From DATKPC01 sp035524275 (GTDB lineage Bacteria; Pseudomonadota; Gammaproteobacteria; Burkholderiales; Burkholderiaceae_F), in the NCBI GenBank assembly GCA_035524275.1, contig DATKPC010000049.1:1-64000 (forward strand): a stretch of DNA of 64,000 nt. The letters are read 5' to 3'. The notes below the pieces were generated by a model. The model was not told the DNA's origin. It saw only the letters and a list, made by a program, of their open reading frames with translations, and did not search any database. The position numbers were made by a program, and so were the translations under genes. Below are positions 10,567 through 18,449 of this stretch, piece after piece; within the stretch, counting starts at the first letter, position 1, and every line of letters begins with the position of its first letter.

Positions 10567-11562
10567 ATGCACCCGATGCTCAACACCGCGGTCAAGGCCG
10601 CCCGCAAGGCGGCCTCGATCATCAATCGCGCCAGCCTCGACCTCGACCTCGTGCGCGTCTCGACCAAGGGGCGGCGCGATTTCGTCACCGAAGTCGATCG
10701 CGCCGCCGAAGAAGCGATCATCTCGACGCTGCGCACGGCCTATCCGGCGCACGCCTTCCTCGCGGAGGAGTCGGCCTCGCAGCGCCCGGCGACGCGGCCG
10801 GAATTCCTGTGGATCATCGATCCGCTCGACGGCACGACGAACTTCATCCACGGATTCCCGCAGTACGCCGTGTCGATCGCGCTGGAACATCGCGGGCAGG
10901 TCGCGCACGCCGTGGTCTACGACCCGACGAACAACGAGCTCTTCACGGCATCGCGCGGCGCCGGCGCGTTCCTCAACGACCGCCGCCTGCGGGTCTCGCG
11001 CCGCACGAAGCTCGAAGAAAGCCTGATCGGCACCGGCCTGCCGTTCCGCGGCGTCGAGCGGCTCGATCATTACATGGACGGCCTGCGTCGCGTCGTGCTG
11101 GAAACCGCGGGCGTGCGCCGCGCCGGCGCAGCGGCGCTCGATCTCGCCTACGTCGCGGCGGGACGCCTCGACGGCTTCTGGGAGTACGGCCTGCAGCCCT
11201 GGGACGTCGCGGCGGGCTCGCTGCTGATCCTCGAGGCCGGTGGCATGATCTCGGCCCCCGGCGGCGGGGCCGACTACCTTTACGGCGGCGACGTGGTCTG
11301 CGGTTCGCCGAAGATCCACGCGGCCCTGCTGCCGCTGCTGCCCCCGCTTTCAGCCCCGCTGTCACCCCCGCTGTCAGCCCCGCTGTCAGCCCCGAATCCG
11401 CCGCGCGCGCACGCCGCCCCGGACGGCGCCACTGCGTCCGACCTCGCGGGCGATGCCGCGCTGACGCCGCCGGAACGGTCGCCGAGCGCGGCCGGAGGCG
11501 CACCCGGCCCGGCCAAGAAGACGCTGACGCGCGCCAAGGCGCCGCGCAGGAGCCCCGGATGA
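10567..11562 (+). CDS. suhB: Inositol-1-monophosphatase family protein
   Basis: This is a Mg-dependent phosphatase of the inositol monophosphatase family; SuhB is also known to act with the NusB/S10 antitermination machinery on rRNA transcription. The first ~260 residues form a complete enzyme, with EESA and WIIDPLDGTTNFIHG (metal ligands Glu/Asp/Asp) and WDVAAGSLLILEAGG. The product has 331 residues, some 60 more than the family. The extra C-terminus is low-complexity Pro/Ser/Ala encoded in part by a 12-bp tandem repeat, ending in a Lys/Arg-rich tail. Its stop codon overlaps the dsbB start (ATGA). Confidence 0.93.
   Translation: MHPMLNTAVKAARKAASIINRASLDLDLVRVSTKGRRDFVTEVDRAAEEAIISTLRTAYPAHAFLAEESASQRPATRPEFLWIIDPLDGTTNFIHGFPQYAVSIALEHRGQVAHAVVYDPTNNELFTASRGAGAFLNDRRLRVSRRTKLEESLIGTGLPFRGVERLDHYMDGLRRVVLETAGVRRAGAAALDLAYVAAGRLDGFWEYGLQPWDVAAGSLLILEAGGMISAPGGGADYLYGGDVVCGSPKIHAALLPLLPPLSAPLSPPLSAPLSAPNPPRAHAAPDGATASDLAGDAALTPPERSPSAAGGAPGPAKKTLTRAKAPRRSPG
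11341..11400 (+). repeat. 12-bp tandem repeat inside the suhB 3' end
   Basis: Four near-perfect units of the type GCCCCGCTGTCA, plus a decayed fifth, encode a repeating P-L-S-(A/P)-P sequence in the SuhB tail. The period is a multiple of three, so copy-number change would keep the frame. Confidence 0.9.
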
Positions 11563-12059
11563 AACTCGGTTCGACCTTGCAGGCGCTTCCGCGGCGCGCC
11601 TGGTTCGCCTTCATCGCGCTCGCCTGTGCGTCGCTGCTCGGCTACGGACTGGTCCTGCAGCACATCGAAGGGCTCGAGCCGTGTCCGCTGTGCGTCCTGC
11701 AGCGCTACGGCTTCGTCGTGCTGTGCGTGGTGGCGATCGTCGGCGCGCTCGCGCCGCGCCTTCTGGGGCGGCCCGCCGCGGTCGTCGCGATCCTCGTCGC
11801 GCTGGCCAGCGCCGGGGTCGCCGCCTGGCACGTCCACCTTCAACTCAATCCGCCGGAGTTCGAGACCTGCGGCCCCGGGCTGGGAACGCTCATCAGCAAC
11901 TTCCCACTCGGCCGCGCGCTGCCGAAGATCTTCCAGGGCTCCGGCGAGTGCACGCAGATCGACTGGCGCTTCCTCGGGCTGACGATTCCGGGGTGGTCGT
12001 TGATCTGGTTCCTCGTCTTCGGTGGCGCGTCGTTCGCCGCCGCACGACGGGCATCCTGA
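11559..12059 (+). CDS. dsbB: Disulfide bond formation protein B
   Basis: DsbB reoxidises periplasmic DsbA and passes electrons to quinones. The 166-residue product has four predicted transmembrane helices. The first redox pair CPLC is in EPCPLCVLQRYGF (residues ~46-49), and two further periplasmic cysteines (ETCGPGL and GECTQ) form the second pair. The ATG at 11559 overlaps the suhB stop, and the remaining upstream open frame is only a shadow of suhB. In this context DsbB would support c-type cytochrome and envelope protein folding in general; nothing ties it specifically to photosynthesis. Confidence 0.95.
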   Translation: MKLGSTLQALPRRAWFAFIALACASLLGYGLVLQHIEGLEPCPLCVLQRYGFVVLCVVAIVGALAPRLLGRPAAVVAILVALASAGVAAWHVHLQLNPPEFETCGPGLGTLISNFPLGRALPKIFQGSGECTQIDWRFLGLTIPGWSLIWFLVFGGASFAAARRAS

Positions 12060-12098
12060 CACCGCGGCTCGCGACGTCATGCGTCATCGTCGGTCGCA

Positions 12099-14231
12099 AT
12101 GAACGTCTCCGAGCTTCCCCGGATCCACGCGCCGCCCGCCGACCTGCGTCATATGCGCGGCGGATTCGAGGGCCTCGCGGTCGACCACGCCGTATCCGGC
12201 GTCGCGATCGGGTCGCCGGATACCGCGCGATCCCCGCTCCTGGCGGCCGGCTTGGCCACGCTGGCGCTGCTGCTCGGTCTGTTGATCCCACCGGTGAAGG
12301 TGTTCAGCGCCGCGGCCTACCTGCCGCTGCACAGCGCGCTGGAACTGCTGACGATCTGCGTCTGCGCGCTCGTCGTCGGCAGCGGCTGGAACCTCCGCGG
12401 GCTGTCATTCAACGCCCGCACGTCGCTTCTCGGAGCCGTCTTCCTCGCCGTCGCGATCGTCGATTTCGCGCATACGTTCTCCTACAAGGGGATGCCGGAC
12501 TTCGTCACGCCGAGCGATCCGGAGAAAGCCATCGCATTCTGGCTCGCCGACGCGTCGCTGGTCGCCGGCGGCCTTCTGGCCGCCGCATGGATGCCTCAGC
12601 ACCCGTGGTCCCGCCCGGTGCACGCGACCGCCTACCTCGTTGCGCTGGCCGTCAGCGCGGCGGTCCTGTGGGTCGGCCTCTTCCACTCCGACCGGCTGCC
12701 ACGCACTTTCGTCGACGGCCGAGGACTGACGGCCTTCAAGATCGGCTTCGAATACGTGATCGTCGCCGTCCATGCCGCAGCCGCCGTCATGCTGGCGACG
12801 CGCGCGCGGCGCGAATCGAGCCTCGATCTGATGTGGCTCGCGGCCGCCGCGTGGACGCTCGGCGCGGCCGAGTTCTTCTTCACCGTCTACCTCGACGTCT
12901 CGGACATCTCCAACGCGCTGGGCCATGGCCTGCGCGCCGCCGGCTACCTGATGATCTACCGCGCGGTGTTCGTCGCCGGCGTCCGTGCGCCCTACCTTGC
13001 GCTGGCGGGCGAGCGCGCGCTGCTGCGCACGCTGATCGACGCGACGCCGGACCTGGTCTTCTTCAAGAGCGCCGCCTCGACCTATCTCGCGTTCAACAAT
13101 GCGTTCGCCGCCTTTTGCGGGCGCAGCGAAGCACGGGCCCACGGAATGACCGACTACGACTTCGCGCCGCGCGACCTGGCCGAGATCTACCGCCAGTCCG
13201 ACCGCGAGGTGCTGCGGACCGGCGAGACGTACCGCCACGAGATCTGGACGGCCTATGCGGACGGCCGCCGCGTCTGCCTGGACACGCTGAAGGCGCCGCT
13301 GCGCGGCGCCGACGGCAGCGTCATCGGCGTCGTCGGCATCAGCCGCGACATCACCGATCGAAAGCGCCTGGAATCCGAACTGCAATCGCACCGCGAGCGT
13401 CTCGAGGAGGTGGTCGACCTGCGCACGCAGCAGCTGCTGCAGGCCAAGGACGCGGCCGAGGCCGCGAGCCGCGCGAAGAACCGCTTCCTCGCCAACATCA
13501 GCCACGAGATCCGCACACCGCTCAATGCCATCACCGGAATGGCGCAGTTGATCGCGCTCGATCCGCGCACGCGCGAACTGCACGCCGAGCGCATCCGCGT
13601 GATGAACCAGGCCTCCGAACAGCTGCTCGGGCTGATCGACAACGTCCTGGTGCTGTCGCGCATCGAATCGGGCACCTCGAGCCTGGAGTCGACGCCCTTC
13701 GACGTCGTCGAACTGATCGACGGCGTGCGCGCGATGATGACGCCGAAAGCGCTGGCCAAAGGCATCGAGTTCAGCGCGCGCTTCGAGGCCGGGGACCCCG
13801 CGCACGCCGCGACGGGCGTCGGCACACGCTTCGTCGGCGATCCGCTGCGGCTGCGGCAGGTCCTGCTCAACTTCGTCGGCAACGCGCTGAAGTTCACGGA
13901 GCGGGGCTCGATCCATATCGCTGCGCGCGTCGACCAGGTCGACGGCGACCGCGCGCGGCTTCGCTTCGCGGTCGAGGACACCGGCATCGGCGTCGATGCG
14001 GACCACCAGCAGCGCATTTTCGAAGCGTTCGAGCAGGTCGACGCGTCCACCGGGCGCCGCTACGGCGGCACCGGGCTGGGACTCGCGATCTGCGCCGGCA
14101 TCGTGCGCCTGATGGGCGGCGAGATCGGCGTCGAGAGCCAGGCGGCTGCCGGAAGCACGTTCTGGTTCACGGCGTGGGTGGCGACGGCTCCGGAGCGCGC
14201 GGGCGAGCGCCACGCCGGCGCCACCACCTGA
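12099..14231 (+). CDS. MASE3-PAS sensor histidine kinase
   Basis: This is a membrane sensor kinase of 710 residues. Residues ~45-300 contain a multi-helix MASE3-like membrane sensor domain (YLPLHSALELLTICVCALVV, then IVDFAHTFSYKGMPDF). A PAS domain follows (LLRTLIDATPDLVFFKS), then a short coiled coil, a HisKA domain with the phospho-acceptor histidine at about H469 (FLANISHEIRTPLNA), and a complete HATPase domain (RQVLLNFVGNALKF, DTGIGV, GGTGLGLAI). No receiver domain is present and no response regulator gene lies nearby, so the partner is unknown. It sits at the border between the housekeeping region and the photosynthesis cluster. The ligand sensed by MASE3 is not known. Confidence 0.88.
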   Translation: MNVSELPRIHAPPADLRHMRGGFEGLAVDHAVSGVAIGSPDTARSPLLAAGLATLALLLGLLIPPVKVFSAAAYLPLHSALELLTICVCALVVGSGWNLRGLSFNARTSLLGAVFLAVAIVDFAHTFSYKGMPDFVTPSDPEKAIAFWLADASLVAGGLLAAAWMPQHPWSRPVHATAYLVALAVSAAVLWVGLFHSDRLPRTFVDGRGLTAFKIGFEYVIVAVHAAAAVMLATRARRESSLDLMWLAAAAWTLGAAEFFFTVYLDVSDISNALGHGLRAAGYLMIYRAVFVAGVRAPYLALAGERALLRTLIDATPDLVFFKSAASTYLAFNNAFAAFCGRSEARAHGMTDYDFAPRDLAEIYRQSDREVLRTGETYRHEIWTAYADGRRVCLDTLKAPLRGADGSVIGVVGISRDITDRKRLESELQSHRERLEEVVDLRTQQLLQAKDAAEAASRAKNRFLANISHEIRTPLNAITGMAQLIALDPRTRELHAERIRVMNQASEQLLGLIDNVLVLSRIESGTSSLESTPFDVVELIDGVRAMMTPKALAKGIEFSARFEAGDPAHAATGVGTRFVGDPLRLRQVLLNFVGNALKFTERGSIHIAARVDQVDGDRARLRFAVEDTGIGVDADHQQRIFEAFEQVDASTGRRYGGTGLGLAICAGIVRLMGGEIGVESQAAAGSTFWFTAWVATAPERAGERHAGATT

Positions 14232-14541
14232 ATGCGCCCGGCTGCGATCGGGCGTGCCTGCTCGTTGCCGGCGGGCGGTCGCGCGGCGGCGCCCATCGCA
14301 GCGCCAGTTCCGCGAGATGAGCCATGAGCGCGAAGGCGAGCAGTGCCAGCAGCGCTGGGCCGAGGCGGCCGCCGTCGGAGAGCGCGACGCGCAATGCGCC
14401 GAGAAGGCCAGCGCCCGAGGCGAGGCTGCAGAGCAACGGGGCGGTCGCGAGGCCGGCGCCGCTCATCCGTCGATAGGCCACGAGGGCGATCGCCTCGGCG
14501 ACGATCGCGACAAGGATCGCATCGACCAGCGTTGTGGCCAT
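14167..14541 (-). CDS. Small membrane protein of unknown function
   Basis: I do not recognise a family. The 124-residue product has about three hydrophobic helices (residues ~4-22, ~27-50 and ~58-82) and an Arg/Pro-rich, probably cytoplasmic tail. It lies downstream of bchG-bchP on the same strand, 73 bp after the bchP stop, so it may be the last gene of that operon. Its 3' end overlaps the convergent histidine kinase gene by 65 bp. The hydrophobic pattern and codon position composition look like a real gene, but no motif suggests a function. An antisense shadow is less likely because the overlap covers only the tail. Confidence 0.6.
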   Translation of the reverse strand: MATTLVDAILVAIVAEAIALVAYRRMSGAGLATAPLLCSLASGAGLLGALRVALSDGGRLGPALLALLAFALMAHLAELALRWAPPRDRPPATSRHARSQPGAFRWWRRRGARPRAPEPSPPTP

Positions 14542-14614
14542 CCGGCGCCCGGCCTACGGCCTGTTCACCGCAACGCCCGCCGGACGCTCAGCCCGTCCAT
14601 CGCGTGCATCGGGA

Positions 14615-15841
14615 CTAGGTACGCGCAAGCCCCAGCAGGTGCGCCACGTCCTTGAAGAAGATGCGCACGTGTGCCAGCGGGCGCTTGCGCACCAGGCGCT
14701 TGTGCAGGTACGCCTGCCAGGTCAGCGACTGGACGTCGGGATCGCGACAAATGCTGACGAAACGTTCGCGACGGCGGTCGGTCGCGTACCAGAACCGCTG
14801 CATCATGCCGAGGATCCAGAACACGCGGCCGTGCTTGCGCATGAATCGGCGCCGTGCGAGCGCCAGCTTGCGCGCGTCGCCGCTCGCCAGGAATTCGCCG
14901 GCCGCCTCCGCCGCGAGGCGCCCGCCGGTCATCGCGTAGTAGATCCCTTCGCCCGACGCCGGCGCGACGACACCGGCCGCGTCGCCGGCGAGCACGACGT
15001 CGCGACCGTTGTCCCATCGCTTCAGCGGGCGCATCGGGATCGGCGCGCCTTCGCGACGGAGGGTTTCCGCGCCGTCGAGGCCGGACGCCGCGCGCAACGT
15101 CTCGACCGCGCGGCGCGCGGAGAATCCGCGCTGTGCGCTGCCGGTACCGACGCTCGTCACGTCGCCATGCGGGAAGACCCAACCGTAGAAGTCCGGCGAG
15201 ATTTCGCCGCGGTAATAGACGTCGCAGCGACTGCCGTCGAAATCGACGCGGCGCGCGTCCGCACTTTCCTGCGGCGCCGGCGAGCGCACGAATTCGTGGT
15301 ACGCGAAGACGTACGGCATCCGGTCCGCGCCGTCGATGCACTGCTGCGCGACGCGCGAGCGGGCGCCGTCGGCGCCGATCACGACGCGCGCGCGTAGCGT
15401 GCCGCGGTGACCCTGCCTGTCGTCGTAAACGACGCGCACCCGATCCGGCTCGGCAAGACCTTCCCGCTCGATCTTCTGGAACGAGCCGACGAGGCGCACG
15501 GCACCCGCGGAGGCCGCGCGTTCGCGCAGCCATTCATCGAAGACTTCGCGGTCGACCATGCCGACGTAGCCGCCGTCGTCGATCGGCATCTCGACCTTCC
15601 GGTCGGACGGCGAGACGATGCGCGCCGACCGCACGCGCGCGACGAGCAACGCGTCCGGGATCGCGAACTCCTGCAGCAGAACCGGCGGCACCGCGCCGCC
15701 GCAAGGCTTGATGCGGCCGTCGCGGTCGAGCAGCGCCACGCGGTGCCCGCCGCGCGCGAGATCGGCCGCCGCGGTCGCGCCCGCCGGGCCGCCGCCGACG
15801 ACGACGACATCGAACACGTGCTCTTCGTCGGATCGGACCAT
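14615..15841 (-). CDS. bchP: Geranylgeranyl reductase (bacteriochlorophyll)
   Basis: BchP reduces the geranylgeranyl tail of bacteriochlorophyll (and free geranylgeranyl diphosphate) stepwise to phytyl, using reductant and FAD. The 408-residue product starts with a classic FAD-binding Rossmann motif VVVGGGPAGATAAADLARGG and shows the family features GRIKPCGGAVPP, GMVDREVFDEWL, a second dinucleotide site VIGADGARS and LAGDAAGVVAP. It begins only 3 bp after the bchG stop, so the two are translated from one mRNA. The C-terminal part (RFWYATDRRRERFVSICRD) is also typical of BchP. Confidence 0.95.
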   Translation of the reverse strand: MVRSDEEHVFDVVVVGGGPAGATAAADLARGGHRVALLDRDGRIKPCGGAVPPVLLQEFAIPDALLVARVRSARIVSPSDRKVEMPIDDGGYVGMVDREVFDEWLRERAASAGAVRLVGSFQKIEREGLAEPDRVRVVYDDRQGHRGTLRARVVIGADGARSRVAQQCIDGADRMPYVFAYHEFVRSPAPQESADARRVDFDGSRCDVYYRGEISPDFYGWVFPHGDVTSVGTGSAQRGFSARRAVETLRAASGLDGAETLRREGAPIPMRPLKRWDNGRDVVLAGDAAGVVAPASGEGIYYAMTGGRLAAEAAGEFLASGDARKLALARRRFMRKHGRVFWILGMMQRFWYATDRRRERFVSICRDPDVQSLTWQAYLHKRLVRKRPLAHVRIFFKDVAHLLGLART

Positions 15842-15844
15842 CGT

Positions 15845-16723
15845 CTACCCCCCCACGTTGCGCAGCGCGAATGCCGACGCGAGCATTCCGGAGACGTACA
15901 GCGTCACGCCGAGCGCGCTGTACCAGGTGGCACGCTCGATCGGCGACCGCAGGAAGCGGCTCATCATCGCGAGTTGGGTCGCGAGGACCGCCGCGACGAA
16001 GGCGGCGTGCCAAGGCCGCTGCCACAGCGCGAGCAGCACGACGATCACGACCTGCGGCACGGCCATCATCAGGCAGGCGACGCGCGCGGCGCCGGCAACC
16101 CCCAGCTTCACCGGCAGCGAGCCGATGCCCAGCCGTCGGTCGCCCTCGACCGACTTGAAGTCGTTCAACGTCATGATTCCGTGCGCGCCCAGGCTGTAGA
16201 GCGCCGCAACCGCGAAGACGTGCAGGCCGGGCGCTGCGCCGGCGACCATCACCGTGAATCCGGTGATCCAGGGCAGGCCCTCGTAGCAGACGGCGCAGGC
16301 CAGGTTGCCCCACCAGCCATTGCGCTTCAGCCGTACCGGCGGCGCGCTGTAGGCCCAGGCGAGCAGCAGGCCGAACAGCGCCGCGCCGAAGCCCCAGGTG
16401 CCCAGCGCGGTGGCCGCGGCGGCGGAAATCGCCGTCCATGCCAGCGCGACGTAAAGGCCCCAACGCCCGGGCATGCGTCCGGAAGGAATCGGCCGCTGTG
16501 GCTCGTTGATGGCGTCGACCTCGCGGTCGAACCAGTCATTGGCTGCCTGGCTCGTCCCGCAGACGAGCGGGCCGGCGACCAGGATCCCGGCGACGGCCAC
16601 CGGCCAGTGCTCTGCCAGCGAAGCCCCCGCGGACACGATGCCGCACCCGAAGGCCCACATCGGCGGAAACCACGTGACGGGCTTCAGTAGTTCGAGAACA
16701 GTCGCGGGTGCGGGCCGGCTCAT
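15845..16723 (-). CDS. bchG: Bacteriochlorophyll synthase (prenyltransferase)
   Basis: BchG esterifies bacteriochlorophyllide a with geranylgeranyl diphosphate in the membrane. The 292-residue product has about nine hydrophobic helices and the UbiA-type motifs NDWFDREVDAINEPQRPIPS and a second Asp-rich site NDFKSVEGD. The N-terminus ...LELLKPVTWFPPMWAFGCG is standard for BchG, which supports the ATG at 16723. No Shine-Dalgarno sequence precedes it. A candidate -10 (TAGCGT) ends 6 nt before the ATG, so the mRNA may be leaderless. Two perfect PpsR-type palindromes lie just upstream. Confidence 0.96.
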   Translation of the reverse strand: MSRPAPATVLELLKPVTWFPPMWAFGCGIVSAGASLAEHWPVAVAGILVAGPLVCGTSQAANDWFDREVDAINEPQRPIPSGRMPGRWGLYVALAWTAISAAAATALGTWGFGAALFGLLLAWAYSAPPVRLKRNGWWGNLACAVCYEGLPWITGFTVMVAGAAPGLHVFAVAALYSLGAHGIMTLNDFKSVEGDRRLGIGSLPVKLGVAGAARVACLMMAVPQVVIVVLLALWQRPWHAAFVAAVLATQLAMMSRFLRSPIERATWYSALGVTLYVSGMLASAFALRNVGG

Positions 16724-16729
16724 CCGATG

Positions 16730-16759
16730 ACGCTACCGCGTTACACGCTCGACTGTCAA
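16730..16759 (-). promoter_or_regulatory. Candidate bchG promoter
   Basis: On the minus strand: TTGACA (16759-16754), an 18-bp spacer, TAGCGT (16735-16730), then 6 nt to the bchG ATG at 16723. The -35 is also the right half of the proximal PpsR-type palindrome. The -10 match is moderate. Confidence 0.5.
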
Positions 16760-16771
16760 TCAAGAATGACA
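16754..16771. promoter_or_regulatory. PpsR/CrtJ-type box, bchG proximal
   Basis: Perfect TGT-N12-ACA palindrome (TGTCA...TGACA). PpsR/CrtJ tetramers are known to bind such sites, usually in pairs, to repress bch, crt and puc genes under oxygen. Confidence 0.85.
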
Positions 16772-16777
16772 TCGTCG

Positions 16778-16795
16778 TGTCACCTGATCACGACA
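16778..16795. promoter_or_regulatory. PpsR/CrtJ-type box, bchG distal
   Basis: Second perfect TGT-N12-ACA palindrome, 24 bp (start to start) upstream of the proximal one, giving the paired-site arrangement typical of cooperative PpsR binding. Confidence 0.8.
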
Positions 16796-16948
16796 ACCGA
16801 TCAGGCCCGCGAATCACGAGGCCGCACGCGCGGGAATTGCCGGATCGATGTACGGGATGCCGGCGGGACGTCCGCGTGGCGGCAATTCAAGCCCGGCGCA
16901 CCCGGGCCCGAGGCGAGCCGGCACGCGCCAGCCCTGACGCCGAGAGTT

Positions 16949-18391
16949 TCAGCTCGCCGGACCCGGACCCACTTCGCCGGCCGAAAGCTCGGCGATCCCA
17001 TAGCGCCGCAGCTTCACGTAAAGGCTCTGGCGGCTGAGGCCCAGCATTTCGGCGGCCGACGCGCGATTGTCGCCGGTCAGCTCCAAGGCCGCCTCGATGC
17101 ACATGCGCTCGATCACGTCGGTCGTTTCGCGCACGAGGTCCTTGAGCGGCACGCGGCCGATGAGCTCGGTCAGCTGCTGCACCGATCGCGGCAGCTCGCG
17201 GCCCGGGGTGGCATCCTCGCTCAAGCGGCGTGCGACGGAGCGGATCGCGAAACCGAGGCACGGCGGCTGCGCGTCGGGGGCGGAAACCGCGGAGATCTCG
17301 ACGTTCGACGTCGTCCCGAACTCACCGCGCAGCGTGGTGCCGAACAGCCGGATGGAATCCCGTTCCTTGAGGTTCCCGATCAGCACGTTGAGATCGACGC
17401 CGGGGCGGCCCAGCCAGCGCTCGAGGGATTCGCCGCGAACCTGGTCTTCGTTGGTGAGCTGGATGAGATCGAGGAAGGCGCGATTGGCGACCAGCACGCG
17501 GCCGACCGCATCGGTCAGCACGAATCCGTCAGGCAGCCGCTCCATCATGTCGAGCAGGCGCGCCTTGGCATTGAACTCCTCCGCGTTCTGCGCCTCCCCG
17601 GCGCCGGCGCGCGGAACCAGGCGGACGAGGATGTGGGCCGTGTTTTCCTGCCGGAACGGCGACGCGGAGACGGTGAATCGGCGCCCGCCTTCGACGAGTT
17701 CCGCGGTCACGTCGCTCGCCCGGCCGGTGACGCGCACGACCGCGAGGAGGTCCTGGATGGACCGCGTGCTGGCCTCGTCGAAGCCATCGGGAAAGTTGCG
17801 TCCGATCATCAGCCGCGCCCCGCTGCCGAGCATGCGGCCGGCCGCCGGATTGGCATCGACGATCTTCTGCGAATTCGCCTCCAGGATCAGGACGGCCTCG
17901 GAGGCCATCTCGAACAGCAGCCGATAGCGCGTCTCGGCCTGCCGCAGGCGCTCGTAGTCGCGCTCCAGCGACTGCTGCGCGTCGACGAGCCGCTGCTGCA
18001 GCACCGAGACATTGCGCAGGTTGCGTCCGATCGCGATGACGCCGCCGGCGCCGCCGATCTGGATCGCGGAGTACAGCACGGGCAGGTCGCCACCACGCGG
18101 CGACGGATGGTTCACCTGGCGCCAGCTCGTCGTCGGCATCCGGCGCGCCTCGTCGAGCAGCGCCTCGACTTTCGGTCGGCTTTCCAGCGTGACGGTGTCG
18201 AGCCATGTCTGCCCGACCCAACTGCCGTATCCGTCGCGCGCGAGATCGTCGGCGCTGAAGGACAGGTCGCGAATGACGCCTTGCGGGTCCAGGATCAGGG
18301 CGACGTCGGCGGCAGCGGTAATGACGCGCGATGCGGCCTCGCTTCCGATCCCTGCGAGACTTTGTGCCGGCGAACGAAACGGCTGCGCCAA
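16949..18391 (-). CDS. ppsR: Photosynthesis gene repressor PpsR (CrtJ)
   Basis: PpsR represses bacteriochlorophyll, carotenoid and antenna genes in oxygen or light. The 480-residue product has an N-terminal PAS-like domain (~20-125) ending in NHPSPRGGDLPVLYSAI, a coiled-coil linker (~130-155), two further PAS domains (~155-260 and ~275-390) and a Fis-type helix-turn-helix (~418-466, AEMLGLSRQSLYVKLRRYG) with an intact basic recognition helix. Cysteines at C378 (between PAS and HTH) and C431 (inside the HTH domain) fit the redox-sensing cysteines described for CrtJ/PpsR. The start is read as TTG preceded by a GAGAGGG-type ribosome site. It follows ppaA by 58 bp on the same strand. A second, degraded homologue lies at the right edge of the window. 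Confidence 0.95.
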   Translation of the reverse strand: MAQPFRSPAQSLAGIGSEAASRVITAAADVALILDPQGVIRDLSFSADDLARDGYGSWVGQTWLDTVTLESRPKVEALLDEARRMPTTSWRQVNHPSPRGGDLPVLYSAIQIGGAGGVIAIGRNLRNVSVLQQRLVDAQQSLERDYERLRQAETRYRLLFEMASEAVLILEANSQKIVDANPAAGRMLGSGARLMIGRNFPDGFDEASTRSIQDLLAVVRVTGRASDVTAELVEGGRRFTVSASPFRQENTAHILVRLVPRAGAGEAQNAEEFNAKARLLDMMERLPDGFVLTDAVGRVLVANRAFLDLIQLTNEDQVRGESLERWLGRPGVDLNVLIGNLKERDSIRLFGTTLRGEFGTTSNVEISAVSAPDAQPPCLGFAIRSVARRLSEDATPGRELPRSVQQLTELIGRVPLKDLVRETTDVIERMCIEAALELTGDNRASAAEMLGLSRQSLYVKLRRYGIAELSAGEVGPGPAS

Positions 18392-18449
18392 CTCACACCC
18401 TCTCTTTCGAGCCGCCGCGCCCGGACCGGCGCGGAGCGCGAACCGATCT

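Noticed and set aside
12405..14213. A 602-codon open frame opposite the histidine kinase
   Set aside because: Antisense to a complete kinase; no domain seen.
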